This document shows positions 43,192 through 55,250 of a stretch of 64,000 nucleotides of DNA, piece by piece. Position 1 is the stretch's first letter. The number at the start of each line of letters is the position of its first letter. Under the pieces are notes generated by a model, which saw nothing but the letters and a program-made list of their open reading frames with translations, searched no databases and had not been told where the DNA came from. The position numbers and the translations under genes are program-made. Origin of the DNA: Argentina anserina (lineage: Eukaryota > Streptophyta > Magnoliopsida > Rosales > Rosaceae); contig NC_065875.1 of the NCBI RefSeq assembly GCF_933775445.1, forward strand, positions 15,747,555 through 15,811,554. Direction: 5' to 3'.

Positions 43192-45633
43192 TGTAATACC
43201 CTGAATTTTCGGGATGGCTTCGTATAAATTCATGTAAGTTCTTAAACTTGGAAATTGAATACAAATCACATTTTTTCGTTTCCTCGTCGATGACAAACAA
43301 AACGAAATCGAATTCGGAAATATAAATTGAAAAACGTTACGTTTTATGTGACTTGAGAGTTGACTTTTATTTCGTCGCTCGTCTCCGAAAACTTATATCA
43401 CGAAAGTTGTAGAGCTCGTTGATTCGAATTCGTGGACACGTCACACGTCCTGATCGGACGTCGTATGTGGAGGTTATTATCGACAGAATTTGGTTTCCGA
43501 ATTTGAAAAATGTATAAAAGGGAAGTTTTGGGAAACCGGCTCTCTCTCTCTCCTCTCCCCCCAGCCTCTCTCTCCCTCTCGACCCCAACCCCCCTCTCAA
43601 GAAAATTTCCTCCGTCGATCCCCTCAGCTCCGGCCTCTGTGGCTCTCACCGCTGGTCCCAAGACCACCGCAAGCTCGACCGCTCCCACCCTTAGACGCTA
43701 CACGCCGCCGCTCGCCGCATCGAATCTCGACCAGCGATTCGAAGATTTTGCAGATTCCGCCGCCGTCCAAACTCCATCTCCGGCTACACCAGAGCACGGG
43801 GCCAGCCTACCCTAGCCGATCCTCACCTTCGGTTCGACCTGCAAGTAATTTGGAGCTCAAATCGTGTCGCCACATCATCCTTCGCGAATTCGACCGCCGA
43901 CGGCATCTCAACCTAGGGTCCAATATAGGTATGAAAATGTCTTAAATCGTGTGATGTACATTTTGTGTGTTGATTGTTTGGTGGGTTGAAGATTTTCGAA
44001 GGAGGAGGAGGGAGAGCTCGTGCCGCCGCCTAGGGCGGCGCCTGAGAGAGATTGGAGTGGTGCAGAGGCGGCATTAGGCCGTGGAAGGGAGGAGGAGAGG
44101 AGAGGGTTTTGGGTGGTCGTGGGCAAGCCACGTGCGCGATTGGAGTTGGCGCCTGAGCACCACGCGCACCCACTGTGGGCGGCGTGTGAGCGCCACGCGC
44201 CGTTGCCGGAGGGTGGCGCGTGAACAGTAATTTTGTAAAAGTAATTTTTGAGCGGTAAATTGATAAAGTAAATTCTGAGCGGTCAATTGTAAAAATAATT
44301 TTTTAGCGGTATTTTGTAAAAGTAATTTCTGAACTGTAACTCGTAAAAGTAATTTCTAAATAGTAATTTAGTGAATAGTAATTACAATGAACAGTAAATT
44401 TGATGAACAATAATTATGTAAAAACCTTAATTTTGCTGAATAGTAAACAGTTGTACTGTTTCGGCATCTGAGGTTGTATGTAATGTTTCTAACCAGTTTA
44501 TTATACAATTAGGTGACCTACAAAATGAGTGAAGGAATTGGTTTCGGTATCGTGGAGATTTCGCTTAGGAAAATAAGGTGAGTAAATCACACTATGACGA
44601 GTCTACCCTTGGCGGTGACTCATATTTACATTTTATTAAAAGATCGAACTATGACATGTATATGATATAGTGGGTTGTGTATGTGTATAAACGGTAAATA
44701 CGATACATAGTTGCTATATTATATATTGTCACGTTGTTATTTCCAAATGAGTTTTACTATGGCAATTGTAATCATTTTATTTGAGCAAGAGTCGCGTGGT
44801 TGTTGTAAAATAACATGTGTGGATTGTTATTGTACGTGGTTTTAACTTTGAGTCTTGTTAAAACGTTCTTTTTTGTCTTCGGACGTGTTGGCAGTATCAG
44901 AACCAAGCCTTGGCCGGGTGACAGTTACGATTCAGTTAGAACTTTAGTCTGTCTGCAGGTGTACTGCATGAGGGGTAACAGATGGGTTGCATGGGTCTTA
45001 TGAGTACCCATATTTTTGTGATATTGGGTAACAGATGGGTTGTCCAGTATCTGACGGCGTACTGCATGAGGGGTAACAGATGAGTACCTGGGTCTCATTA
45101 GTACCCGTATTATAAATGTAATTTGGGAAACAAATGGGTTGCCCAATGTCTCATGAGTACACATATTTTCAGATATTATTGGACATCCAGATGGGCCGTC
45201 ATTTATCTTATGAGTGCATTTATATTTAAATGTCATCTGTAATTTCTTTTGTATACGATGTGTGTTATATTGTTGGTTTACTCATACGAGTTGTAAAGCT
45301 TACCGGATTTGTGTTTACAATCTCGGTGCACCTATTCGATGGTGTAGGGAATAATTTTGTAGGTGTGGATTAGCAGAATTGGAGGGCTATTCTGAAGATT
45401 TTCGAAGTTTATTATTTCTATTTGTGGTGAGGAATGAGAGGATTTTACATTTCCATTTGTTATAATACTTGGATTATAAACGGTTTTGTAATAATGAAAT
45501 CGAATGAGATGTACTATGAACTTAGTTACGATACAATGTGACTATTAGATGATTTCAATATATTTGAGATTGTTTTAGAGTTTTTCATGGCTTCGATTTC
45601 GAGTTTATCACTTGAAATTTCTGGGTTGTGATA
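43192..45633 (+). mobile_element. solo-LTR-like copy G, 2.44 kb
   Basis: It begins TGTAATACCCTG and ends GGGTTGTGATA, again with the final C changed to T. TATAAAAG is at 43513-43520, followed by a CT- and GC-rich leader. GC-rich palindromic sequence ends near 44220, then GAACAGTAA-type repeats (44220-44460). The conserved core is at 45302-45347. The five bases before (ATTAA) and after (GATCA) do not match, so this copy shows no duplication of its own. Confidence 0.75.
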
Positions 45634-46919
45634 GATCAATTTACTGATCGATCAAGTTAACCAGATACTTGCATGACAAGAACAATTCAGAACGTTAATT
45701 TACTTAATTATGCATGAAATAGATTTAAGTGACAGATGATACTATATCAGATACATATCTAATAAGAGATACGAAGCCTTACCTCTCTTCATATTCCAAG
45801 AAGGCCATCTCAGTCTTCATTAGTGTGTTAGTGTAATTGGAAAAAGATTGACGATGACGAATCCTTAATACAAAATTAGGGTTTCAATCTTTCTATTAGT
45901 TCTAGGGTTTAACATGTATATATGTGTGTTTTGTAAAATGAACAAAAAAGAATTGTAATTTAATAAGTTGTTGGTCTATAATAGTAATTTTACATTAAGA
46001 TATTATAATATTTTATTAAATCAATTGTATGTGGGGTGAACAAAATCGATTGTGGGGTGGCAATGACGACCCTTTACTTAATCTATGAGGAGAGTTTACA
46101 ACTATTGAATAGGCTAATTATCTTTAGGTTAATTAAGTATTAGACAAAAGTGAGCAAAAGTCTCCAGGGCTATATCAAGGGTATGATACACTAAGATCCG
46201 TCCCTGAGTACTACAATAATTATCAGTTATAACTCAGTTTTTCCATTAAATCAGTCAGAGGACACTTACAACATAAGAGACCTCACACCAAGAAAAGTTA
46301 TGACACAAGCGCCAAACAAATGATAGACACATTCATTATAGAATAAGCAGAAAGAAACAAAAAACTACTAATTACAAATCGAGCATTCCATGAAACCCAT
46401 ATAAAAGATATGACCTCACCTAAGGATCTCAATTGGTATGCAACAAATAATATCCAGAGCTAAATAGAAGAATTTGTACACAGTAGAATTAGGTAAGAGC
46501 TAAAAAGATTTAAGCAATCTATTTGCCCTTATCAATAGGGCTAACCTTTGCTTCACCAGCAAACCCTCAGAGGCAATGAACCAAGTTTCGTAATCATCAT
46601 AAACTTCTTAATCTGGGCATATACATGATCAAGGTAGAAGACCACCCCTACCCCTGGGCCTTGAAGAGAAAACGCATAAGCCCTTCTAAGGCCAAGCCCC
46701 AACCCGGGCAAGCAGAGCCCAAATCCAAACTGAACCAACCAGAGTTTGGGCCTAGACCTAAGTCCAAAAACCCAACCCCACACACCCAAACACTAGCAGA
46801 TCCATACCTCATCCTCACAGTCGTTTGCCGGAGAAAAGCTGCAGATTCTTTGACGCCGCCACCAGCGCCACCGCATCCTCCATCATCACGAATTAGACAA
46901 GGGTATGATGATTAGTCCC
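45634..46919. other. displaced 3' flank of GRX copy 4 and repeat-like spacer
   Basis: The first ~90 bases (GATCAATTTACTGATCGATC, then AAGTTAACCAGATACTTGCA) match the post-stop sequence of copies 1-3, so they are the original 3' region of copy 4. From ~46180 the sequence looks like a dispersed repeat. No domain is recognised in the Pro/Lys-rich frame at 46625-46915. Confidence 0.6.
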
Positions 46920-47010
46920 TAGGCGGGTGGAGACAAGGGCATCGCAGTCTTCATGTAGACGGCTCCTTAGTCCCTAAGCTTAGGCACGTCGGGGCGTTTT
47001 GGGTAACTAG
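46920..47010 (+). pseudogene. decayed 3' end of a fifth CC-type glutaredoxin
   Basis: AGTCTTCATGTAGACGGCTC followed by CTTAGTCCCTAAGCTTAGGC and ACGTCGGGGCGTTTTGGGTA aligns with the codons for [20 protein letters not shown] in copy 1, with in-frame stops. Downstream, CATACATGCATGCATAAGAG and CTTTTTGTAATGATAT match the copy 1 3' untranslated region. The 5' two thirds of the gene, including the active site, is missing. Confidence 0.65.
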
Positions 47011-48326
47011 ATCAATGTTATGACCAAACTCATCAACTTCGTTTCGACCTTCCATGAGATGCAAAGACTTAATTAAGTCATAGTCATACATGCATGCATA
47101 AGAGGCAGACATTAGGTGATTTAATTCTAATTAAGAGTTCTATAGTAACTGTGTACATCTACACAGCTTTTTGTAATGATATCTTCGGGTAATAAATCTT
47201 GCTCCGATTGTAATGCTAGCCTTTTGTAATATTATCTTCGATTAATTGAACCAAATCGGTTATGTTACTAGTAAGTTTCAGTAAAGTGACCTCGATTCTT
47301 ATTAGTAAAGGGGCTACTGAATATGATCTCATGATATTTTCATGCCTTGGTGTAAGTGTGCAACCATTGATGTTGTCCAGTTCCACTCTCAAAATCTTTG
47401 CCACTTTCAACATCATTTTCATTCCAAGATAGGATTCAAAGTTTGAAAGTTGAAACCCTTGAACCTGAGTTGTGGTTATATTGATCCTAGCTTAGTTAAT
47501 CATCAAAATCATATATGGTTATACCCCTAGCTCCTATCTCTACTTCTCTTCAGGCCAGTTCTTGTTGAAGTTGTGACAAATGAAACTAGATTAGAGTGAA
47601 AGAGGAAGAGTAGCAAACTAGCGCGCAAAGCTATGCACAGACTAATCAAGTTTGGCCCCCTGCATGACTATGGTTTATACTTCATAGCCAACAAGTGATG
47701 TGATCTTTCCACTGAGAAGGTTCCAACTTCCAACACTTGTTAAACATATAAAACAAATCCCACCAGAGGCCCTACTGCCGCACGCAATAAATGTATAAAC
47801 CTCGAATGTTTAGACCCAGCTCTCTTCTAAGTTCTAACCCAACGGTCATTCATAAATCATAACTCCCATCTATTATTTTTCTTACAGTCTCAGTAGTTTT
47901 TCGCGTTATGGTTTCAGTGAAACAAGTACAGAAAATTTCTAAACATAAAAAGTGATAAAATTTCCTACAATGCAGAACAAGACAACCTCGGCTTCAACTT
48001 GCACCAGTTTTGGGCTTCCAGCTCACTCTTGCTAACTGGGTCGCTCGTGATTCTCTCTTTCAGTCACTCTTCACAGTTTCCTTGGTTTTCTCGGCCACCT
48101 GAGTTTAAGGTAAGGAAAATTGCTCCTACCCACTAACATTTTAGCTGTTCTGACTTTAGTGCTTCAATTGATTCATGGGTCTGTGGTTCTAATGTTAAAG
48201 AATGTACCTTTGTGTCTGATATTTATGGACTTTGGGTTTGAGGTTTAGGCTTAGGAAGTTAACGTTTGTGGTTGTTTAGGGTAGCAGAGAGTTCACTGGT
48301 GCAGTTGAAGTTGTTGGTTGACCAAA
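47011..48326 (+). other. GRX relic 3' flank, then promoter and 5' leader of the kelch gene
   Basis: The first ~200 bases belong to the relic. The 5' leader of the kelch gene likely starts near 47990. A leader intron is suggested by GT at 48110 and AG ending at 48279, giving a second leader piece 48280-48326 that ends at the ATG. No clear TATA box was identified. Confidence 0.45.
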
Positions 48327-51300
48327 ATGTTCGGATTTTCTCGCAAACGGATGAAGATTGGACGGTGAGTTTGTCTTGTTTGAGCTGTAAAGTTTTCAGC
48401 TTCATCTATTTAGATATTTATAATTCGAATTAGAAAATGTGGTCTGTCCTTCATTGATTTTGTGAGTCCAATCTTCTGTATCAGTAAATTTCAGTAATTT
48501 ATACAATATCAGTTAATCAGTGTATAGGAGAAGCTGAAATTTTTGGTTGAATCATGATGAGGAATCATAGAATGAGATTGTGATAAGAGTTGTAATGATT
48601 GTGCTGTTTAGATTGAAAGTCCAGCTCTCAGATTCTACACAGGGAACTAGAAGCCCCATAAGACAGCCCAAACGAAATAACAGCTCCAATGTAAGGCTCT
48701 TTTAGCTTGTTCTGCATATGGGTCTAATTTCAACCTTCCATGAGTCCCTGCTCTGAGCTGAGCTCATTTTGATTTTTCCAGAATGACTCTGATGCGCCAG
48801 CAAGTAGTCCTTCTGATGAGCTTGATTGCCAGTGTCCGTTTTCTGCTCCTGAGATTAGTAATTCAACAATGGGGAGCTCTGAAAATTGGATGGTGTTATC
48901 AATTTCTGGGGACAAGCCTACGCCCCGCTTCAATGTAAAGTTTTATTGATGTTTACTTGTTAATTTACTTCATATGGTAAATGGACTCGGTTTGCTGATA
49001 ATTAAACCCTTGTCTTTTATTTTCCAAAAACAGCATGCGACTGCTGTAATTGGGAATAAGATGATAGTTGTTGGTGGTGAATCTGGGAGTGAACTGCTAG
49101 ATGATGTACAGGTAGGATAATGATTCTTTGTCTTTTTTTTTTATGATTATGCAGATCTTGGCATTTATAAGATAATCAATGCAAATTCATGTTGCAAATC
49201 ACTACGATGCTATTTCGATTTTCAGGTGCTCAATTTTGACAGTTTTACGTGGACCACAGCTTCGTCAAAGCTTTACTTGTCACCAAGCAGTCTGCCCTTA
49301 AAGATCCCTGCATGCAAGGGCCATAGACTGGTACAATCTTAGTTATCTCATGTTTGGTTTTCATTTTTTTCTAGAGTAGATACTCTTAGTCTGAGTAACA
49401 TGAATATCAAGATGCATATAGATATTGGAACTATAGCTAGTTTTGCTTTGAATAAATACTATGAATAGGTTGTTATTTTATTATATTACCTCCTAGACTT
49501 GGACTAAAAGGGTTTCCATATCATAACTTAGGTTAAATCAGGTTGGTTTACCATTTGACAGTTCTAATATTTCTCCAGAAAGCTATGAACTTAGGTCTTA
49601 AACTTTGAGAAAGTACCATAAATAGGATGTTTCTTTTCCCTTTCTCTCTGTAAACTTGGACTAAAGTGTTTCCATATCTTAACTTAGGTCTAAGAGAATA
49701 AGGTTGGTTTACGATTTAAAAGTTCTACTCTTTCTTATCTAGGTCTCCTGGGGGAAAAAGGCACTCATGGTTGGAGGAAAGACTGAACCTGGGAGTGACA
49801 AAATTTCAGGTAAACATTCTCTTCTTTAGAGATTATGTAGTAATTACTTCTGGCTTGTGAATTTATGAGATTATTCTAACTCTTTCATCTATGTAGTTTG
49901 GGCATTTGACACCGAGACTGAATGCTGGTCTCATATGGAAGCAAAGGGTGATATACCGGTACTTTTTCTTCCTCTTGTTTTCTCCAATATTGTTGTTTTG
50001 ACTGAGACGTACAGTTGCAGAAATTATAACTTGACTGATCAAATTTTGATTCTGGTACCAATTGGTAAAGAAAACATTATCACCCAAACTATACACCCCT
50101 TAATAAATGCTTGACTAACTGTTTTGCCTGGAATTGACAATCAGTCACCTAATGAACATTTACTAGACTATCAAAGTATAATGATACAGAGTCTTTTCCA
50201 ATATTTTATACATGGCAGATTGCTCGTACTGGTCACACTGTAGTCAGGGCGAGTTCTGTATTAATCCTTTTTGGTGGTGAAGATGCTAAAAGAAGGAAAC
50301 TGCATGATCTACATATGTTTGATCTAAAAACATTGACATGGCTTCCTCTTCATTGCACGTGAGTGATTTTGCTATGCCATATTTAATTTGTTGACATTGT
50401 TGGAACCCAAGTATAACAATCTCACCTTTTTCTATAGTTGCTTCTTATTTGATTGAGACCTTTCTTCTTCGCATGACCATAAAAATGTGAGCCTTCCTTA
50501 TAATGCCATTCTATATGTCTTTATATGTTGATATATGTGCAGAGGAACGGGACCATCTCCAAGGTCCAACCATGTTGCAGCTCTTTATAATGACAAGACT
50601 CTTTTTATCTTTGGAGGCTCGTCAAAATCCAAGACTTTGAATGATTTGTATTCACTCGACTTTGAAACGGTGAGCTGAATGTTCTGTCATCCTTACACTT
50701 TCCAAGCATGTCAACTTATTATAGATGAGCATTGAACTCTTATTTGTGATATAACAAAGCACTTTTTCCTCAGATGGTATGGTCAAGAATAAAGAAGCGA
50801 GGTTTCCATCCATCACCTAGAGCTGGTTGCTGTGGAGTCCTATGTGGAACCAAATGGTATATTGTCGGTGGTGGAAGCAGAAAAAAACGTAAGCCTCTTG
50901 ACTAAGACCTGGTTGAACTTTTCAGGGTGTTTCTATAATGCATGACACTTTCGTGTCATCTCTAAACAGTGAATTTTACTAGAGAAAAAATGAAAGGAAA
51001 TATTTGTACAAGATTTTAACAAAAGAAGAAATAAACTTTTCAAGTAAAGTGCTTAATATTGATGTAGAAGGCCTTATGCCTTTTGGTTTTTCTAATTTTT
51101 CCAGGACATGCGGAGACTCTGATATTTGATGTATTAAAACTTGAGTGGTCCTTGGCCATTGCATCGCCTCCATCTACAATCACCACCAATAAGGTGTGCT
51201 ACATTCACTTTAACAAATATATTTGGGAGCATATGTGGTTGGTTGCAGTTTCCCTGTAATGGCATGAACTCAAGCTTTTGAGCTTACTCTCAGCAATTTC

Positions 51301-52965
51301 CTTCTGTTGTATCATCAGGGTTTCAGCCTAGAGCATGTGCCGCACAAAGAAAAGGACTTTCTTGTTGCTTTTGGGGGATCCAGAAAGGAGCCATCAAATC
51401 AGGTTTTCAAGAGATCTTTTTTTTCTTCTATTAATGTTGATTTGTTTCTCTCGTTAGCCTCGTCCCTTACCCTTATGACACTAAAAATGTTTTCTCACAG
51501 GTTGAGGTACTAACCATGGAAAAGAATGAACTATCTACGAGTCGTCGATCTTTTCCCAGCAAAGGACCTGAAACTTTGCTGCCTGGAAAACGCCCATCAA
51601 CCAATGGCTTGGCTAGTCAACTAACTAATGGTTCTTCTCAGTGCTCAGTCAATTCAGTAACTAGACAAAATCTGGCATCTGCAATTGAACAACATGGCTC
51701 TGGAAGAAAATCCCTGTCAGAGTCCTTGCTCATGGATGCAAATTCTGTATCTGGTAACGTATCACTTCGGAAACAATTTCACAATGACGAAGAATACAAC
51801 ACTGCTATCAAGGTGACAAAGGGTTCAGAAGATGAAAGTTCTCTCTTGCAGGTAAACTGCAGAAGTTTTTTTATTGACTATCTTGACTTTTACTGTCCTC
51901 ATGATCCAATATTCAGGCAAAAAATTTCAATGTTTGAGTATTGAGATGAAACATATATGATTGGGAATTGAGAAAAGGAAAGGAGTAATGGGACTTCACA
52001 GTTTTGATATCATTCTGTTCCTTGGTGTTTTAGTTGACATATTTGATATTGTGTTGATTTCAGCCTTCAGAAAAGAAAAAAAGTCAATCTGATTCTGCGG
52101 CACAAACTAAGATGCATGGAGGTAGACTTTACTCAGAGGATATGTCTGCATTTGAGTCCAAAAACTCAAATCCCCATAACGAGGGACTTGGGAACTTTCC
52201 AGTTGAAAACAACGATGCAATATATCCAGAAAGTGATGGTAAACCAGGATCACTATCAGCACCTTCAAGTATGTACCAATATTATGAGAAGCTAATAAGA
52301 AAGAACGGGGTTTTAGAAGGGCAGTTGGCTGCTGCACTGGCTGGTCGAGAAGCTGCAGAGAAAAATTTATCGTCTGCTCTTAAGAGCCGACAGGAGATTG
52401 AGAAAAAGTTAGCAGACTCTGGGAAGGAGATAGAGTTACTGAAGGACAAGCTAGCTGGTGTAGAACTCGCTCAAGAAGAGGCAAACAACCTATCAAGTAT
52501 TGTTCATTCTGACAATGTGAGGCTTGAGCATGATGTGGCTTTCCTCAAGGCTGTTTTAGATGATACCCAGAAGGTATTCTCATTTCTAAATACTGTATTT
52601 TGGTCTAGTCATCTTTGAGCCAAAGTTATTACTCTATTACATGAAATATCTATTTTGACCAACCAATTTGGTCATTGAATTTTGACAATAGGAGCTGCAT
52701 TCAACTAGAGGTGTCCTCACAGGAGAACGAGCAAGGGCATTCCAGCTCCAGGTATGGCTCTGAAAAAAGATGAAATTGGCTGGCTGTTTACATTAGATGC
52801 TTGCATCTGTCTCGGAAGCTCTCCTTAATGTGACTGTTATGAAACTCATCCTTAATGTAACTGCTCCATACCTATATTTCATGTATGCAGGTTGAAGTTT
52901 TTCATCTTAAACAAAGACTACAATCTATGGAGAATCGAGCACCTACACCAAGGAAACCATTCTAG
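48327..52965 (+). CDS. kelch-repeat protein with C-terminal coiled coil
   Basis: Sixteen coding exons with GT-AG borders join to 2133 bp (710 residues): 48327-48364, 48612-48690, 48782-48934, 49034-49111, 49226-49330, 49743-49809, 49897-49958, 50219-50358, 50543-50669, 50774-50888, 51105-51193, 51319-51402, 51501-51851, 52064-52573, 52692-52751, 52891-52965. Residues ~75-380 form kelch blades (VVGGESGSELLDDV, LILFGGEDAKRRKLHDL, LFIFGGSSKSKTLNDLYSLD). A low-complexity Ser/Lys-rich linker follows, then a coiled coil at ~567-705 (GVLEGQLAAALAGREAAEKN). It resembles plant kelch proteins often named acyl-CoA-binding-domain-4-like, yet no acyl-CoA-binding domain is present. Likely a cytosolic scaffold of unknown partner. 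Start chosen at the first ATG after the leader intron (MFGFSRKRMKIGR). Confidence 0.9.
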
Positions 52966-54520
52966 GACAAAAAAAAGCTAGTGAGCATGGAGCAAGGAGC
53001 TGTTGAACAACTCCCATTGTGCTTCCATGGCCCAACACCCTCCTCAAACTTGCAGCCACCTTGAAGCGCTTCTAGGGTGCAAGCTGAATTGCCCATGCAC
53101 ACCTGAGATATTGGTATGCAGATCCTATTGTTCTGTACCACTACCATGTATATAAGTGACATCATTGTACTTAAACATGTTAGTTGATATGCTAGGCTAA
53201 TTTCCACATTTACATGAAAACACGTTCATTCTCATTTGCAACGATACACTATCTATAGGTCATTAATTATTCCTTTCATAGTCCCCACTTATAGTGATTT
53301 TCCATAAATGGCGTCAAATTTCTCTTTAGTTTCACTTACCATCAGGCCGTAGACCTCAGCCTCAAGCACTTGCCCTACGCTCAACCTGGTCTTCTATAAA
53401 TCGACGCTCAACAAACTGCCATCCCCAACAAGAGGAGCAGACCTGGAACCATCAGCGCAGGTGTTCCTCAAGCTATGTAAACAAGACCAATAACACTACC
53501 AGAGTGACTGAGTGTCTGCTTCACTTTATCAATAACAGCATTGATAATTGAGGTAGGATTCTAGGGGTAGCTGAATGAGGGGTCAACAGTTGTTTGTTCG
53601 TCCATTCCCACACATACCAGCAGTTACAGACAAGCATCTTACACCATTGAACACCATGGAGACACTTAGTGCAATGAAGGTTATTAGAAGCCAGCCTTGC
53701 CATTCCAAGTTGAAAGCAATTCTATTTCGACAAGACAACACCTTATAGCCCTGATAACCCCAGGTTTGGTATTAAGTTCTATGATGTAAAATCGATGGCT
53801 TGTTTACCAGAGAAATTAGAGCACGACTGGATCAGAATTCCAACTTCCCTTATAACTTTTTGAGGTTAGTGAGTAAATTTCTTGCTTAAGAAGCCATTCA
53901 AAATGACTTTAGCTTGGGGAGGACAGCAAACGCCCAAATAGTGACGTGATCTTAGACATCTATGCCACAAGCTTGAAACCAAAGTGGAATATAGAACTCG
54001 ATTCACAATTTTAGTAGGAGTCGACAGTTCAACTTGGTCATTCTACAAGTCACAAACCTCAAACTCCAGGCTAACAGTGTCTTGATCAGCGGCCTCTGTA
54101 CTTTTTGATCCATTTATGTTGGCATAATCTTAATATTCCGACTCCTAACGAAGTACCATTCGGAGTTATATTACTCTCCAGGTCAATTTTCTCAAGTACT
54201 TGAGCAAACAGTAGCACCTAAGATTCTCGAATAGACTGGACCTTATGGATAACAGCGGCACAAGTTTAACAACTAGAACACTAGCCCTCAGGAAGCATTA
54301 TGGAGAGGAAGGGACTTGTCTAAGTTTTGAGGGCTCTTTCTAGGTCTTTTTTGGGTGCAATGATTTCTAGATTTTGTAATTGTAAGTTCGCTTTCTAAGA
54401 ACATAAATGGACGTCCTTTGTAATTTACATATCTAGTAGACCAATTCATCCAGAATCATGGACACTTGTTGTCTCAAGTAATACTGTAACACCTAAAATT
54501 ACTTGTGAAGGTGATTGTAA
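52966..54520. other. 3' untranslated region of the kelch gene and degraded spacer
   Basis: The first few hundred bases are probably 3' untranslated. At 53340-54300 the sequence is heterogeneous with a minus-strand CTKC...CNCW-like stretch near 53620-53700 that could be a very old retrotransposon remnant. I cannot support a gene. Confidence 0.35.
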
Positions 54521-54528
54521 CTTGCAAG

Positions 54529-55250
54529 CTATGATGCATGGAATCGGGTGCGGGTACGTGAAAGTGAAACGTTTGGAAACGCGGAAGCGATTTTTTTTTC
54601 AAAAATTAAGAAAGCGGGTGCGTTTTGGAAGCGTTAGAATAATAAATATATATTATATACTATTTTTATCTTTTATTTTTTAATTATTTTATCCAGTTTT
54701 AAACTAACTTGATAATTATTAATAACTTGTTTTCTAAACCATGATTATCCTTGGTTATAGCAATATTAAAGCTTCATTTTAAAATTCAAACAAAAGAATG
54801 TCCAGTATAGTGTGAAAGTATTGGGCACGTGCAAGTCAAATAGACATCACTAGATGAAATTGAATATAAAAAATGTTCGTCTTCTCTCTGTCTCGTCTAG
54901 ATTTTCTTCATATCTCTCCCCAGCTCTTTCTCTTTTCTCTGACACATTAGATCAATTTATGCTATTCATCTTTAACCGCTTGAAGAAATTGAAAGAAGAT
55001 GAGACGACAAGAAGAGACTCAAGACATTAATTGATGAAATAGAGGAAGGGAAGGAATCGCGCTTCCAATTTGGAAGTTAACGCTTCCGCCGCGCTTCCAA
55101 TTACGAAACCAACGCTTCCACCGCGCTTCCAGTTTGGAAACCAACGCTTGCGCCACGTTCCCAAACCCTCCTTTTCTGGAATCGCGCTTCCCCGCGCTTC
55201 CGCTTCCGAAGTGGGAATCGGTCATCAAGGCAAGCTTCCGTGCTATGTAG
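54529..55250. mobile_element. hAT-type MITE, 722 bp, rich in GGAAGCG/CGCTTCC
   Basis: Ends CTATGATGCATGGAA and, reverse-complemented, CTACATAGCACGGAA. The 8-bp duplication CTTGCAAG is exact on both sides (54521-54528, 55251-55258). The right arm contains several CGCGCTTCCA/TTTGGAAG palindromes. It is related to the copy at 63021-63577. Confidence 0.85.

Noticed and set aside
43490..43945. 151-residue frame downstream of the LTR G TATA box
   Set aside because: Low-complexity Ser/Pro/Arg-rich product of CT-rich leader sequence; an overlapping frame is also open, so coding is unlikely.
46625..46915. 96-residue Pro/Lys-rich frame
   Set aside because: Composition is repetitive and it sits in repeat-like DNA just before the GRX relic; no domain is visible.
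53521..53703. Zinc-knuckle-like minus-strand frame, possible copia relic
   Set aside because: Cysteine spacing is irregular, and a possible integrase-like piece near 53950 would be in the wrong order for a minus-strand element.
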